A DNA stretch of 64,000 bases from Notospermus geniculatus (Eukaryota > Nemertea > Pilidiophora > Heteronemertea > Lineidae). The notes below the pieces were generated by a model. The model was not told where the DNA came from and did no database searches. It saw nothing but the letters and a program-made list of their open reading frames with translations. Positions 20,641 through 32,200 of the stretch are shown here, piece by piece. The translations under genes and the position numbers were made by a program. The DNA is taken from positions 89,772 to 153,771 of the forward strand of contig NMRB01000485.1 in NCBI GenBank assembly GCA_002633025.1. Reading direction: 5' to 3'. Numbering within the stretch: the stretch's first letter is position 1; every line of letters begins with the position of its first letter.

Positions 20641-20759
20641 CCTTTTTGCGCTTGTCCGTTCCCTATGTTTATGTGTGGTATCAACAATAAATTACCTTTT
20701 CTACCGCGCACTCACGTAGTAAACGAACACGCGCAAAGTATGAATCCGTCATAGTCTAT

Positions 20760-21650
20760 GAATAAGTCGTCCGGCTTCTGAACCATACTTCAATGTATGG
20801 TGTTTCTTTCCACGGGATGAGATTGGTGTTTAGCTAAATATTTATGTACTGTTGTGCTCGGCACGATTGTGCGAAGACGTGATGGCGCAATAACGCGACG
20901 GCGCGAAATTCAATCAACCGCCAGGTTTCTTGCAACGCATGTTTATATAAAATGTGGAATGATAACACTAGTATGCGGAACGAAGTGCTAGCTTGCAGAA
21001 CAAACTGCTACCGAGCAATTAATCTAATGGGCGACATTATAAGCTTGCCAGAGCTGGCGGCGAGTGTCCGGCTAGCTTTAATAACTGCACGGATCTAAAA
21101 TGTTTAGCAGTATGTCTATTGACTTGTGAGTGGGATTCATGTTGCTACAAAACGCAAAAAGTCATTTTCTCAGTCGACGTTTTAAAAGGGAAAAGTTGCA
21201 GTTGTTGTTCAGTCCGGCAAGTTGAATATAATGCAGAAAAAAAATTGGATGCTTTTTCAAAAATTCAGAAATAAGTGATTTTATAAAACGTCATTTTTTT
21301 CTTAATTCTTTAAAATTGATTTTTATCAAAACACTAATGGTTCTATGTCCAACAGTTGCTACATATTGGGTGCAATACCATTGCTGTAGCGACAATGGTT
21401 TTTGAGATATTTAGGAAAACTTGGTGTCCTTTTACTTTCCTACAAGAGTACGTTTTATGCCCGTTGTATTACATGCGGGCCTACCTAGCATTGATACATT
21501 TGTATGGACAAAATGTTTAAGTGCTGTCTGTTTTATTCACTCTATTTCTCCTGTCTAAGAGGTCTAAATACATGTAAATAAATATAGAAATAAATACATG
21601 TAAATGCATGCATGGATCTCATAAGCATAGATCACGATGCGCGAATAATC
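20760..21650. repeat. Duplicated 3' flank of the GPCR unit (matches 10660-12030)
   Basis: The sequence around CTCGGCACGATTGTGCGAAG, AACCGCCAGGTTTCTT and ACTGCTACCGAGCA matches the flank of copy A. The match is interrupted there by the element at 10832-11435. This shows that the duplication included over 1 kb beyond the receptor. Confidence 0.8.
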
Positions 21651-21656
21651 TGTCAT

Positions 21657-22701
21657 TTATTTCGACTTTTTGCAGAGACATACATACCTGGCGTCCTGCC
21701 GAAATTTTCGCAAGGAAAATATGTACAGATATGTGTTTAATGCATAGTTGCAGGACGAAACATTATTTGTGAGGGTCACACTTAATCGCTGTGCTGCAGT
21801 TGTTGATGGCGTAACTTCCCACGCAAAGGCGTTCCACAGTGCATTCCATACAACCCTTCTTAAGGCAGTCGGCAGCTTACAAACAACAAAAGCAGAAGAC
21901 ACTGTGATTAACATCGGAATAATTTCACTGTCTGGCTGGTTCTTCTGAGATGTCAAAATGCGCCGGCGCTGCCTACCGACTTTTAAAACAAGTATAATCC
22001 CACAGTTACTAATTGTGAGAACGACGATAGGCATGGCGACATNNNNNNNNNNNNNNNNNNNNNNNNNNNNNNNNNNNNNNNNNNNNNTGCCGCCGCACCC
22101 GAAACAAATTCAAGGGGAGCAAAATCAAGGCAAGAATTACGTAGATACTGGTTACGACACGTTTAGCCTTGTCAACGCCCCACCATGTTTTTGCTTTCAA
22201 CGGAAACAGCAAGGCGGTAAAGCGTTCCACGGACATAACTTGAAGCATTGATGCAGACACAAAAAGGCTGTAGTAGAGCCAAAATACGTATTGGGCGCAA
22301 ATCAACCTAAAACTGTCCAACTTTCTGAGGTCGTAAATTTTGATGGAGATTATGGTCCGCTGTAATATCCCAAGGATAAGATACATGGAATCTGAAACAG
22401 CCAACCCCTTCATGTACACACACGCGGACTGATATTTGTATTTCGGTAGAGAGAGAATTTTGAGCGACAAAATATTCCCCACGACACCTAGAAGAATGAG
22501 TATTGGTTGAAAGTAAGCTTCAACGATAGCGCTAATTCTATTGAAAATTTGGACATCTTCGTTGACACCAGTTGTTGAATGTGAAAAATTCGTCATGACG
22601 TCGATCAGTAGGAGGGCAAAAAAATAAATACATGCAACACAATGACAGTATATACGACTTAAACCTTGTAAACTCGTCCGTTTTGCGACGAATGAGTGCA
22701 C
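21657..22701 (-). CDS. Tandem GPCR copy C, probably intact but interrupted by a gap
   Basis: A class A orphan receptor nearly identical to copy B. The N-terminal half (TM1 VVGNILSLKI, LAVSDSMYL, SVERF) reads from 22701 to the gap. The C-terminal half (TM5 to TM7, LNTYLYIFSLRKF) reads from the gap to 21657, in a different frame. The gap is drawn as 45 N (22043-22087), but alignment with B predicts about 80 missing bases, an excess of about 35. Adding 35 restores one frame. The receptor is therefore likely functional, and the frame break is an artefact of gap size. The start may be the Met before NFSHST rather than the first Met. Confidence 0.78.
22043..22087. other. Assembly gap, 45 N
   Basis: A run of 45 unknown bases inside GPCR copy C, covering extracellular loop 2 and the start of TM5. 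Comparison with copy B suggests the true length is near 80. Confidence 0.95.
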
Positions 22702-22824
22702 ATTGAATCAATCCAGAAGTTGTGTTCGTAGTCTCAGTTATGGCTTGCGTCAGTGTAACCAGTGGATATCGCCGCCGGTTAATCCAAATTTAAGATCCAT
22801 TAGTTTCTTTGTAGACACCAGTCG

Positions 22825-22905
22825 GTCCCGATTGAAACAGTTGGAACAAATCCACGTTGGAGCTGTCAGTCAGTTGACCAATAGGTGTCACTACGGCCCA
22901 ATCCA
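22825..22905 (-). promoter_or_regulatory. Conserved block upstream of GPCR C, with CCAAT motif
   Basis: Carries GTTGGAACAAATCCACGTTG and CAGTTGACCAATAGGTGTCA, the same as upstream of copy A. Its role is inferred only from conservation and position. Confidence 0.35.
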
Positions 22906-22939
22906 ATGCCTAGTGGACCCATTCATGGTTGATTGAGCA

Positions 22940-23465
22940 CGAGAATTGTATATTGAATTGGACCGTTAGTACTTTGCTGCCGTCTTTTGGCGATATTAAG
23001 CGCTGCTGACTGATTCTATTCCGGTATGAAACGTTGGAAATTCTTCTTAATGCTACTCTCAGTGTTAACCCAGTCACTCAGCATGCCTGTAGCGGGAATA
23101 GTGGTTGCGGTTATTTTCCTTCATCCTGGGAGAAAAAAAACTAATCGGTAGGTCTATCACGGTAATGCGTTATACGATCCCTAATTTCAAGTCTGTTTGT
23201 ATTTCAAACGCTGCTGAAAAAAAAATTGCTTCACTAGTAAATATCAGGTGACATTATATGAGGTTTCAGTTGGGCTACGCTCGTTGTTTACAACATCGAT
23301 AGGGCCGGTAACCCGTTAAAACAGAAATACTAGGGAAGTTGAGATCAGCAACTTATCACGGATCCGTATACGTATACGGGTCGAAATGTGCACCAAATTT
23401 GTCCTCGTTGTACAGAATTCTATCCTTATAAGCATCCGTGACAAGTTGCTGATCTGAACCTCCCG
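22940..23465. repeat. Duplicated 5' flank of the GPCR unit
   Basis: Matches 16560-17345 plus 17857-17950 (unit B) and 14390-14770 (unit A): CTACTCTCAGTGTTAAC, CCTGGGAGAAAAAAA, CATCGATAGGGCCGGT. It ends in the GATCCGTATACGTATACGGG hairpin. Unit C lacks the three insertions seen in unit B. Confidence 0.8.
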
Positions 23466-23562
23466 ATTGATGGAACGGAACAGAAGGCCTACTGACCTTA
23501 AAACTGAGTGTACATTTTTTAGTAAGAAGCTAAAATTAATGCACCATCCAGTTACATACAGT

Positions 23563-23700
23563 CTTTTCTAGAGTTTCAGATTGTAAAGTTCCACTTGAAA
23601 AAGACCCCGGTTGGGGTCGAAAATTCGTGAATTCTGGAGATTGACTTCTTGCTTATTATCATTTTGTGTGTCAATTTTGTGCTATTCTGTATCTTGAATA
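23563..23700 (+). repeat. Dispersed repeat, second copy of 10080-10205
   Basis: Almost identical to the first copy, including GACCCCGGTTGGGGTC and TTGCTTATTATCATTTTGTG. Confidence 0.85.
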
Positions 23701-24560
23701 ATCAATTAACAGGGAATTTAGAAATATGATTTTTAGGGTAAAAAACCTCGCGTCGCTCATCGAGTGTTGCCACTACCCACGCATTTGAGACTCGAACCTC
23801 TCCTCAGGCAAACCACAGAGATGAAATTAAGGAACTCCGGTAGACGATTTTCTCTGTGTAAAAGCATAAAGGAATCAACCATAAAGGTTCAACTGACAAA
23901 TTTAGCATTTTATAAATGTGGACAATATCCCTTAAAAACCCAACAGATTTGCATTCTGACGTTTCCATGTGATAGGCAAGACCCTTCTGCACATTCACTG
24001 CAAATTTTGTTGAATTCCGACTAGTTGATGTTATGATACAAAAGGTCTGAATTAATGAGAACCCCACGAACGATGTGTGTTCAGGGTCATCGGTGTACAT
24101 TTGAATAGGCTGACGTACATTTGTACATGGAACACTAATTGTGCTGAAAATAGCTCAGTTATCGTCAGAAATGGAATTCAAAGCATCATGTTGGCAGGTT
24201 CATGTACCTCTTCACCACAAAAAAAGTTGAAGCTCGTGCCTATTACGTAAAGCCAAAATTCAGGCAGTGAGAGACATCTGGTGGCAACAAAGGAAGTGTC
24301 TCCCTCAGTAAGCTCATCGTTCGCAGTTAAACCTTTATGGTTGATTCCTTTATGGTAAAAGGCAGTATTTTTAAAAATCCTCCTCATCGTTATCATGGTG
24401 GGTAGTAAAAAATATGTTTATCGCGCCAACATTACCCGCCATCGCGTCTTCGCGCAATCGCGCCGAGTAAAACAAGCCAATGTTCTATAATTTAGAATAT
24501 TTACTGTTAGCAAATATTTTTAGCTCCCTTATCTACATCTAGACTCGAGTGACAACCGTA
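23700..24560. other. No gene recognised; diffuse inverted repeat
   Basis: AACCATAAAGGTTCAACTG near 23880 pairs with GCAGTTAAACCTTTATGGTT near 24330, which makes a loose fold-back of about 450 nt. The open frames on either strand overlap each other and carry no motif. Confidence 0.45.
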
Positions 24561-24569
24561 TAAGGCTGA

Positions 24570-24689
24570 GAATCCATTCACGCGAATTTCTAGCGGTGCG
24601 ACGCCGCAACAATTGTTTGTTTTCGCGGCGTTGGTCATGGACAAAAGGATGCGGCATCGCGCCGCTCGAAAATCGCGTGAATGGATTCT
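24570..24689. repeat. MITE with GAATCCATTCACGCG ends, copy 1
   Basis: Ends GAATCCATTCACGCG and CGCGTGAATGGATTC. A second copy is at 27074-27206. Confidence 0.85.
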
Positions 24690-24887
24690 AAAGCCCAGGT
24701 CACACTGTGGCGACTTAGGCGGGCGAATCCCCGCGAACTAGAATGAAATGGTCCATGGACCATGAACATACCTCTCTCTGTCATAACACTATTATGTTCA
24801 AAGGGGTCAGCACATGGTCCATGGACCATTTCATTCTAGTTCGCGGGGATTCGCCCGTCTAAGTCGCCACAGTGTGACCTAGGCTTT
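24690..24887. repeat. MITE with TAAAGCCCAGGTCACACTGT ends
   Basis: Adjoins the previous element directly. Arms of about 80 nt include CGGGCGAATCCCCGCGAACT and its reverse complement, with a short loop around TCATAACACTATTATG. Confidence 0.85.
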
Positions 24888-25054
24888 AGGCAAAGCCTTT
24901 CTAAATTGCTGCGCCGAATGGAATATTTCACAGTCCACTATGAATGTCCAGGCTGGCCAGATATTAATTACCTTTTCACATATCCAGTGGCAGGCAGCCT
25001 GTCATTTTGGGACCATGTAGTGAGGGATGAGCCATGATTAAATCGCTGCTGCCA

Positions 25055-25915
25055 CTAAAGCTAGGAATCCACCAGTGATTTTCAACCTGATTTTGCATTG
25101 CGACTTGCTTTGCAACTGGGCACTTGATCACCGTAGTATAGACAAGCTGCGTGATTTCCACCACTGGCGAAATGTGATCAATTTCAGGTCGGCAAACGGT
25201 CGGCGACAGGTGTAAAAGAATCTGTTGTCCCCCGGTATGTAATGTCCCCCGACTACGGGTTAAGCGGCACAATAGGAGCATTCAGCCGGGCATATTGCCA
25301 ACAGATGGCAGCAAAGTTCAAGCGGACCAATGTACAGGAAAATCTACGTGATTGCTGCTCGATCAATAATGACTGGGTCCGCTCTATGCATTGAATTGGG
25401 CCGTAGTGACACCTACTGGTCAACTCGCTGACAGCTTCTATTGAATGGACTCTAGAGAGACCCAGAGCTTTCTGGGCGAGCAATGCAAGGGGGAAAACGT
25501 ACTCTTAGGAGTTGAGAATTCTGGTGTGGAGATGCAGGTTTAGGCCTACATGAGCCCCCTTCTCCAGCTGCAATGTGGATCCGGAATGTAGAAGAGTGCC
25601 AGCTGAAAGAATTATCAAAGAACGTTTGTTTCGGAATAGAGGGATGCATCCCTCCATCCGAAAATATGAGGCATTCTACTCGCTGGTTCGACAAAGTAAT
25701 TCGCTGGCTACGCCATTTTTCGCCTGGCGGCGAGCCCAGGAACCATTGCGTCAAGACCCTTAATCCTGTGACAAACAATGCAGGGGACATCAGGAGCGTG
25801 GGGGCATTAGATTCTATCGCACCTTTATTATTGCTATTCCTTGCGGCAGGTTGCAAAGCAAGTCGCAAAGCAGAATCAGGTTGAAAATCAGCAGTGAAGA
25901 CCTAGCTTAAATGTT
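25055..25915. repeat. Interrupted fold-back element (GATTTTCAACCTGATTTTGC)
   Basis: The left end AAGCTAGGAATCCACCAGTG and the right end GACCTAGCTT enclose inverted TTGCGACTTGCTTTGCAA blocks. The complete smaller relative is at 26764-27004. The interior (25250-25850) is foreign. It includes the CAGCAAAGTTCAAGCGGACC block, also at 62420, and the GGCCGTAGTGACACC block seen upstream of the GPCRs. Confidence 0.6.
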
Positions 25916-26248
25916 TCGGTGACTCCTACCCGGACCGAAGTAGGCCTATTCATGTCGCGTTCTTCACCCGTATAGGCCTAGTTATAAGAAGCCCACGTAT
26001 ATCCTGAGGCATTGGTGTACAAAACCATTAATAACTCGATACCCTCTGTTCAATTTAGAAATGTGGATACGTACTTCGGAAGATCGTTGAAACGTGTGCT
26101 GACAACACCGTCAACCAGCCGTTGCACCACGTACGGGGCTAGAAAGTTTAAGAACCGAATGATTCAGTTGTGTAACGCTACAGAATACAGATCCCACAAT
26201 AGACTTCTCGTTTCTGAGTGGGAAGAGGCCAAAGGTGAATAACATAAT

Positions 26249-29200
26249 ATGGCCGAAGATCCAGCGGAGGGAACTACCGGACTTCAGAGATACGCCGTCG
26301 ACAACAACAACAAAAATGGCGTTGTCGCAGTTGAAACTAAAGGACCTGCAGCTCCTGAAGGTCAAGGTCACAAAGAAATTGAAGTTCAGTGTGGATACGG
26401 CAATAGTCACCCTCAATGTCTGCAATGCTGCAATAACACTAAAGTCGCTTTGGTTGTGTTGAGTTTGTTCGCAATAGTACAGGGTAAGTGGTGAAACTTG
26501 AACTGCGGCATGGAAGAAACACAGTCTGTGACTGTAGAATTTTTCGGACCTTATCACTCATGTAGGACCCCATTAGGTTCATAAGTTGCTGCTTGAAGCA
26601 GCCGTGTAGTGTTTTCTGAAGGTGATAACACACCTTTCTGAAGGTGTTATTAACCGAATGAATTAATTATTAACGGCAAGAAATGGCGGCTGATAATTTT
26701 CATGTACCGTGAATCACATGGTACTGGATGAGGTCTTGCGATGAATATGGATGACCTACGTTCAAGCTACGAATCCACTGCTGATTTTCTGCGTTGCGAC
26801 TTGCTTTGCAACCTGCTACCTACGATTGAATACGATCGCAAGGAACTGATACCGGTCGCCGGCCGATTGTCGACTGAAATTGACCGCATCTTCGCCATTG
26901 GTGGAAATCACGTCTAGCGAGTCCACTACGGCGACCGAGTGCCCAGTTGCAAAGCAAGTGGCAACGCAAAATCAGCTTGAAAATCAATGGTAGATTCCTA
27001 GCTTCAAAATCGTTTGCTCCTGTAGGCTACGTGGGACAGCAAAATTATGGTTTGCGTTCTTGAAGTAGGCCTTAGGCTAAGAATCCATTCACGCGATTTT
27101 CGTGCCGCGCGATGTCGCATCCTTTGTCCACGACCAACGCGGCGGAAACAAGCAATGCTTTCGAGGATCTGCGGCAAGAAAATCGCGTGAATGGATTCTT
27201 AGCCTAATAGTGCTGTAGGCCTACACTAAAGCCGGTGACAGACTTGCGCGTGCGCGACGCGTCGTGCAGGCGTTCCGCAAATTAGATTCTTCGGTAGGTG
27301 TTTGGTTCGTGTTACCGCCTCCCTGATTGGTTGAACGCTTTCGCGACGCTTTGCTTACGCGCCAGTCTGTCACCGCCTTAACCCTCATTTTCAATGTTAC
27401 ATGTATTTGTGGCTTCCTTCCTCATTTCAGGGTTCGTTGTAAACGGCATCAACAATGTCAACACGACAATGTACGAGCGTCGTTTCGGCTTTTCCAGTAT
27501 CGAAGCGTCCCTGATTTCGAGTTCATATGAACTTTCCGCCGCACTTTTCGTGATTCCAATCGGTTATTACGGACGTTTCGGGCACAAGCCTCGCTGGCTC
27601 GCCGTTGCATGCCTTCTCTTGGGCGTTGGGTCTTGTGTAATGTTATTACCGCACTTTACTACCGGCCCATACGATGCGGGATCGAGCACGATCCGTGTTC
27701 TTTGCTCAGGTTTGTGTTTACAGGTTTTTTCGACGTAGTAGAAAAAGACGATTAAGGTCAGCTTCTAAAAAAACCGACGAACGTCAGTCCAACACACACG
27801 ACTTCGGATGTTCCTTGATTCGAAACAGTCATTGGTTGATCTTGGCTTGTCGCGAACTACTTTGGCTTCCTCTCCTCGGTGTCGCTCACCGGGCCGGCCT
27901 GTTGTCCCCCTGCGGACGATGGGATTGTAGATGCATTACGTAGTCTCCTTCACAGCAGCGAGTTTGGCAGGTCTGGCTCGGTTGAGCACACTATCGTCAA
28001 ATTTTTAACGCGTATTTTTTAACTTTTTATCAGCTTTATTCATGTATACATGTATGTAAGTTATTTTTTTATTCTCCTAATTAGGAGGTTTAATAAATAA
28101 ACAAATAAATAAAATAAGGAGATTTGGGGGGGGGGGCCTTTTCGAGAGATGAGCGAGGAGATAATGTGTACGTAAATGTGAATTTTTCAGGAAATGACAC
28201 GACCACGTGTACTGATCTCGGCTTCCGAGGGTACCTAGCCGTGTTCATCCTTGGTCAGTTCCTTCATGGAATTGGAGGGACCACGCTGTACACAATAGGA
28301 GTGCTGTACTTAGATGATAACGTCAAGACGTACCAGTCTTCAACTTATGTCGGTACGTAATATCAAAAATAGATGGGCATCTTTATTATATTAGAGAATA
28401 ACGTGTTTTTGTAATGCCCCCGACCATCTTGACTACCAAGGGTTGTGACATCGCTCCGCCCTCCGACTACGCTCACACAAACCCTTGACGAACTTCGCTG
28501 TGGGAAGCTGTTTCCAACTGGATGTTCCTGTTTGTGGACTGACTCCCACTGTTAGTTTTATAAATACCGTTTTTTGTCATAGATCGTTAACATTTGCAAT
28601 AAATCTCAACGTTTCTAAATACCACGTCAGTCTTTCTGTACACCTACCTTCTCTGTTTTAGAAAATTTCGTTATTTTTGTTCAACAGCATAGTTCATGTG
28701 AGAAGTGGGTAAATCGCAATTGATAGAACGGCTGGACAGTTGGTGACCATCCTCGTACCTAATACTTTCCAACCACAAAATACACCGGGAAAATACACAG
28801 CGGTTGGTTTAATTGGCTTGTTGTCAACCAGGGAGCGAGGTTGGATAACAAGTGTTCTGATTGCTGCACCGCAACTCGAGGTGCGAAAGAAACAGAAATC
28901 CTGGCGAAGTTCTCCATGGGTTTGTGCGCACGAAGTATGAGGTAGTATACAGACACATGGTAGGCCATGATGGCCCCCCCCCCCGATGGTGTGTTTTCTG
29001 ATTGTAGGTATCATGGAAGGGTGCGCGGGACTTGGCCCAGCTCTTGGGTACATCGTTGGTGGCTATTTCCTCGATATCTACGTGGATGCCGACACAATAG
29101 ACACAGCGAGGTATGATCATATTGCTTCCCGAAACATAACTTCGATCTTCCATTTATCTAAAAAAGGGAGACTTTAAAACTATGATATATTATGAAAGGC

Positions 29201-32200
29201 CTCGATGAGGAGAACACAGTGATATAAAAATTTTGAATGAAATCGTGCAAATAAAAAAGTAGCAAAGAACATGCCTTCACAAAATTCCTTCTGTCAAATG
29301 CGGCTTTTAGCGGAATTTTTCGACGCTGATACCATTAGATAGCCAGAAACATTTACAACTACATATGTTGGGACCAATTTTTTCTACGACATTGGTTTGG
29401 AGATATTCAAGATAAACTGCTGTCCATTTATTTTTGGCCATGAGTGTACATGTATGAGTATCTTTTTTTTATTTGTCGTCGCTCACTGACTATTCCTTCC
29501 ACTTCAGCCTGACGATATCGACAATTGATCCAAGCTGGGTTGGAGCGTGGTGGATAGGGTTCATAGTATCCGCTATACTTGCTATCGTTGTCAGTATGCT
29601 ATTGTTTTGCTTTGGATGGGAGCTGCCTGGTAAGTCCCGAAAAAGTTAAAGTTTGGGTTTATAGTCTGATATCAACAACAACGGTAGAGGTGTCATCCGA
29701 CTTCACACTTTAACCCAGTCTATCCTGAAACCTTTCAGTAGAACTCCATGGCGATAATGGCAACGTTTGTGTCTCGTTATTTCAGTAGAAAAATGTTCAA
29801 GTAATTATTTCATGACGCACCGTCAACACTTAAAGCGACGTCGATGACTTCGCTTCGGTTGCAACGCTCGCATCGCCGACCTGTCGGGATAAACGGGTTC
29901 CTCATTCAAGATGCCCAATAAAAAGCACAAAGAACGACACACAAAATGATACAATACGAAGGGTCGCCTCGGAATTTCACAAATTTTCGACCCCAACCGG
30001 GTTCTTCCTCAGGCACTTTCTAGTCGAGCTACTAGAAGTGAAAAGAGACGGGATTTCTCGGGGGGGGGGGGNGAGGTACTGCATTTTATTAAAGGAGCTG
30101 GACGTCCAGGCTGTAGACACGATATTCACTAGTCTCGGTCACCCAGCCGAATCTGAGGATCGAACGTTTGTGTCGCAGTACCTGCGGAACGAAACGGTTG
30201 GCTGCGCGAGACTAGATATTCACTTCAGTACATATCACCGATAACAGGTGGCAGCACAGCGTAGATAGAGAACCAGTGAGTGGTTGTGTGAGTTGCATTA
30301 AACCGGGCACCAGTCTAACGATCACGGGGCGCTACTGGTGCTGCCACCTTCACGAAGGAATAAAACTAGTTTGCCGACCACTGTTTGTAAACAAACTGGT
30401 TTGTTTACAACTTGGACGTCGAACTCCTTTAATGCTATTGGATGGCGGTACTTAGAATTCTGCACCCTCATTTCGTTTTCCCGAAACAGAGGCAGAAAAG
30501 AATCGCCAGTCGCGCGTTAACCAGGCACATGCTGACGGAAGCGCTGAAGAATCGCAAGGGGACTTCGGCTACAAGCTAAAGGACATGCCGAAAGCTACAT
30601 GCCTCCTTCTGCGGAACCCAACCTTCATGTGTGTGACATTGGCTGGTGTATTTGCCTTGTTGTGTGCCACAGGTTTCGCTACTTTCTTGCCAAAGTTTAT
30701 ACAAAACCAGTTCAACTTGGAAGCTTCGTGGGCTGCACTGTTGACAGGTAGGTGCGACTTTTCTTGCCATCTTCTATAGTTGCGCTTCCACTACAAAAAC
30801 GCCGCTCTTGTTCTGCTTCCATTACAGAATTGCCGGGTTTAATAAGTCCGGTTCTATTAAGGGGGGGGGGGCTACCTATGCCGACTTTATTGACGCTCTT
30901 TGAAAACAAGCGTCCTAACATATTCATGACAAAAAGTAACAAACTGATGTTAACAAAATGTTTTAGCTACAACCTTTAGGCTCCCGTTCTGTGAAAGAAT
31001 TGTTCATTTTGACTAATTACGATGGAGTTAATTAAGTTATAACAGGTTGTCAAAATTTGAGTTCGCAAACAATTTTGCAGACTTGGGATGCGACACATCA
31101 GTTTCCCACATAGTCTGTAAGGTACAGGCCTGATGCCTGCAGGGCGTAACGATCCGTTTTTTACGAAAGTACTTTCCGTTTAATTGGTATAAACTAATTA
31201 ATGCCAAAAAAGGGCTCTATTTACAGTTTTTGAAATATTTCATATTCCCGACCAACTATTCAAAAAAGGCGATCGTGTTGCCCTAGAATGCACATATGGC
31301 AATAACATCCAAAAGAAATTTTTCAAATATATGCGTCCACAAATGAGAAAACTTGTTTTGCAAATTTGAAAAATTCCATACCACTCGCCAGTTACTTCTT
31401 TGTTATGTAGATTTGCATAATTCGCGCCATTTGAGTAAACTCTGTTCGGCCACTTGTGACCAAAGCACCAGTGACAGAGCTGAACAATACCCGCAGTGGA
31501 CACAAAAGATTTAGGGTCGGCACGTACACTGAAGATTGGTTTTCGAAAACAGTATACCAGGGTGAGCGGATTTAATCTGAATGTGAATGACTGGTCGCAC
31601 AAAGGCCAGTTCCGTGGATTGCCACTAGGGAATGAGCTCAGCTATAGGTAGCCCCCCGCCTTAAGTGCGGATCTATTTAGTTTGGATAGGTCGTGCACAG
31701 TCGCAAGCGACCGTGGAGCCACCTGTAGCCGAGCATAATACTACATGTACAAATAGATCCGGTGTTATTGCCATTCCACTACAAAATTTATCCGCATCTC
31801 GATTCGGAGTATGATCGGCTATGCTATCCGAACTAAATAGATCCGCACTTAATAGAACCGGACTTTTTAAACCCGGCAATTCTGTAATGGAAGCAGAATA
31901 AGAGCGGACAAATACCGGCTTTCTTGTAGTGGAAGCGCAACTCGAACTAAATAGATCCGCACTTAATAGAACCGGACTTATTAAACACGGCTATTCTGTA
32001 ATGGAAGCAGAATAAGAGCGGACAAATACCGGCTTTTTTGTAGTGGAAGCGCAACTTATGTGACAGTTCGGTGTCAGTTAATATTTCATTTCTGTCAATT
32101 AACTTCAGAATGCTTTGAGCGATCAACCTGAATTGTTTGTGCAGGGTTGTCTCCATGCGCGGAAGGTTCCTTTTGATGACAGCATCGCCTCATATCCAAG

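Noticed and set aside
25452-25884. Opposed frames of 138 and 103 codons
   Set aside because: Both lie in a foreign block inside an interrupted fold-back element. Mirror-image open frames without motifs suggest chance in GC-richer DNA.
28694-28968. Extra SLCO exon between exons 3 and 4
   Set aside because: Exons 3 and 4 already join in phase and cover the expected helix continuously. The frames here lack OATP motifs.
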